Program-made: the position numbers and the translations under genes | The notes under the pieces: model-generated | What the model saw: only the letters and a program-made list of their open reading frames with translations | Told to the model about the DNA's origin: nothing | Database searches by the model: none | Part shown: positions 5,624-5,712 of the stretch, in pieces | Layout: the number at the start of each line of letters is the position of its first letter | How positions within the stretch are numbered: position 1 is the stretch's first letter | NCBI GenBank assembly: GCA_900753165.1 | Contig: CAADYC010000080.1 | Span: 1-5,712 of the forward strand | From: Clostridia bacterium | Lineage (GTDB): Bacteria; Bacillota; Clostridia; TANB77; CAG-508 | Length of the DNA stretch: 5,712 nucleotides | Direction of reading: 5' to 3'

Positions 5624-5712
5624 ATGATGACAAAAGAAAAATCAAGTAAAGGAATAACATTAGTAGCATTAGTAATAACAATAATTGTTTTATTATTACT
5701 TGCTGGAATAGC
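5624..5712 (+). CDS. Type IV pilin-like (prepilin) protein, N-terminus only, cut by window end
   Basis: Only the first 29 codons plus two bases are present. A short basic leader (MMTKEKSSKG) is followed by GITLVAL and an unbroken hydrophobic helix, the class III prepilin signal layout. A prepilin peptidase would cut after Gly10 to leave Ile at mature position 1, and the helix would anchor the subunit in the membrane before assembly. The usual Glu at mature position 5 is Ala here, a variant I associate with many Clostridia pilin-like proteins. GGAGG (5611-5615) is 8 nt before the ATG at 5624; a second ATG follows at 5627. The gene is divergent from the RHH gene. The rest of the protein, and whether it is a true pilin, a pseudopilin or a surface protein reusing this anchor, is not visible. 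Confidence 0.75.
   Translation, partial: MMTKEKSSKGITLVALVITIIVLLLLAGI

Overview
The window looks like a chromosomal segment of an AT-rich, low-GC Gram-positive bacterium, most likely a Clostridia-type Firmicute. The signs are strong GGAGG-type ribosome binding sites, Arg codons that are almost all AGA, TGA used as a true stop, the RbgA and Mini-III pair of rRNA and ribosome factors, and a Firmicute-style pilin-like N-terminus at the right edge. No virus, CRISPR array or large mobile element is visible.

Layout. (1) Positions 1-1881 hold a rightward gene run: the 3' two-thirds of rbgA (50S-assembly GTPase), mrnC (Mini-ribonuclease III, 23S rRNA maturation) starting at a TTG 14 nt after rbgA, and then an unrecognised cytosolic HExxH metallopeptidase-like gene 6 nt after mrnC. 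(2) Positions 1892-2013 hold a tRNA-Glu(CTC) gene with encoded CCA, preceded by its own near-consensus extended -10 promoter. (3) Positions 2014-2436 are a 423-nt non-coding leader. In order it holds a weak candidate promoter, a yybP-ykoY (Mn2+) riboswitch, a perfect 22-bp terminator hairpin that shares bases with the riboswitch P1 helix, an AT-rich spacer, and a second perfect 22-bp palindrome of REP-like type just before the ribosome binding site. (4) Positions 2437-5160 encode a 907-residue P2A-type cation ATPase. (5) Positions 5219-5256 are a hairpin terminator shared by converging genes. (6) Positions 5258-5470 on the minus strand encode a 70-residue ribbon-helix-helix (RHH) DNA-binding protein. 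(7) Divergent from it, at 5624-5712, is the start of a type IV pilin-like gene, cut by the window end. The space between these two genes holds symmetric half-sites that could be an operator.

How the parts work together. RbgA and Mini-III both serve large-subunit ribosome maturation, so their coupling makes sense; the metallopeptidase is the odd member of that run. The best-supported regulatory unit is the leader plus ATPase. Mn2+ binding would stabilise P1, take away the 5' arm of the terminator and let transcription reach the cation pump. That points to Mn2+ (possibly with Ca2+) efflux, even though the pump keeps a full set of SERCA-like Ca2+ ligands. The RHH protein is a candidate regulator of itself and perhaps of the divergent pilin-like gene; this is inference from arrangement only.
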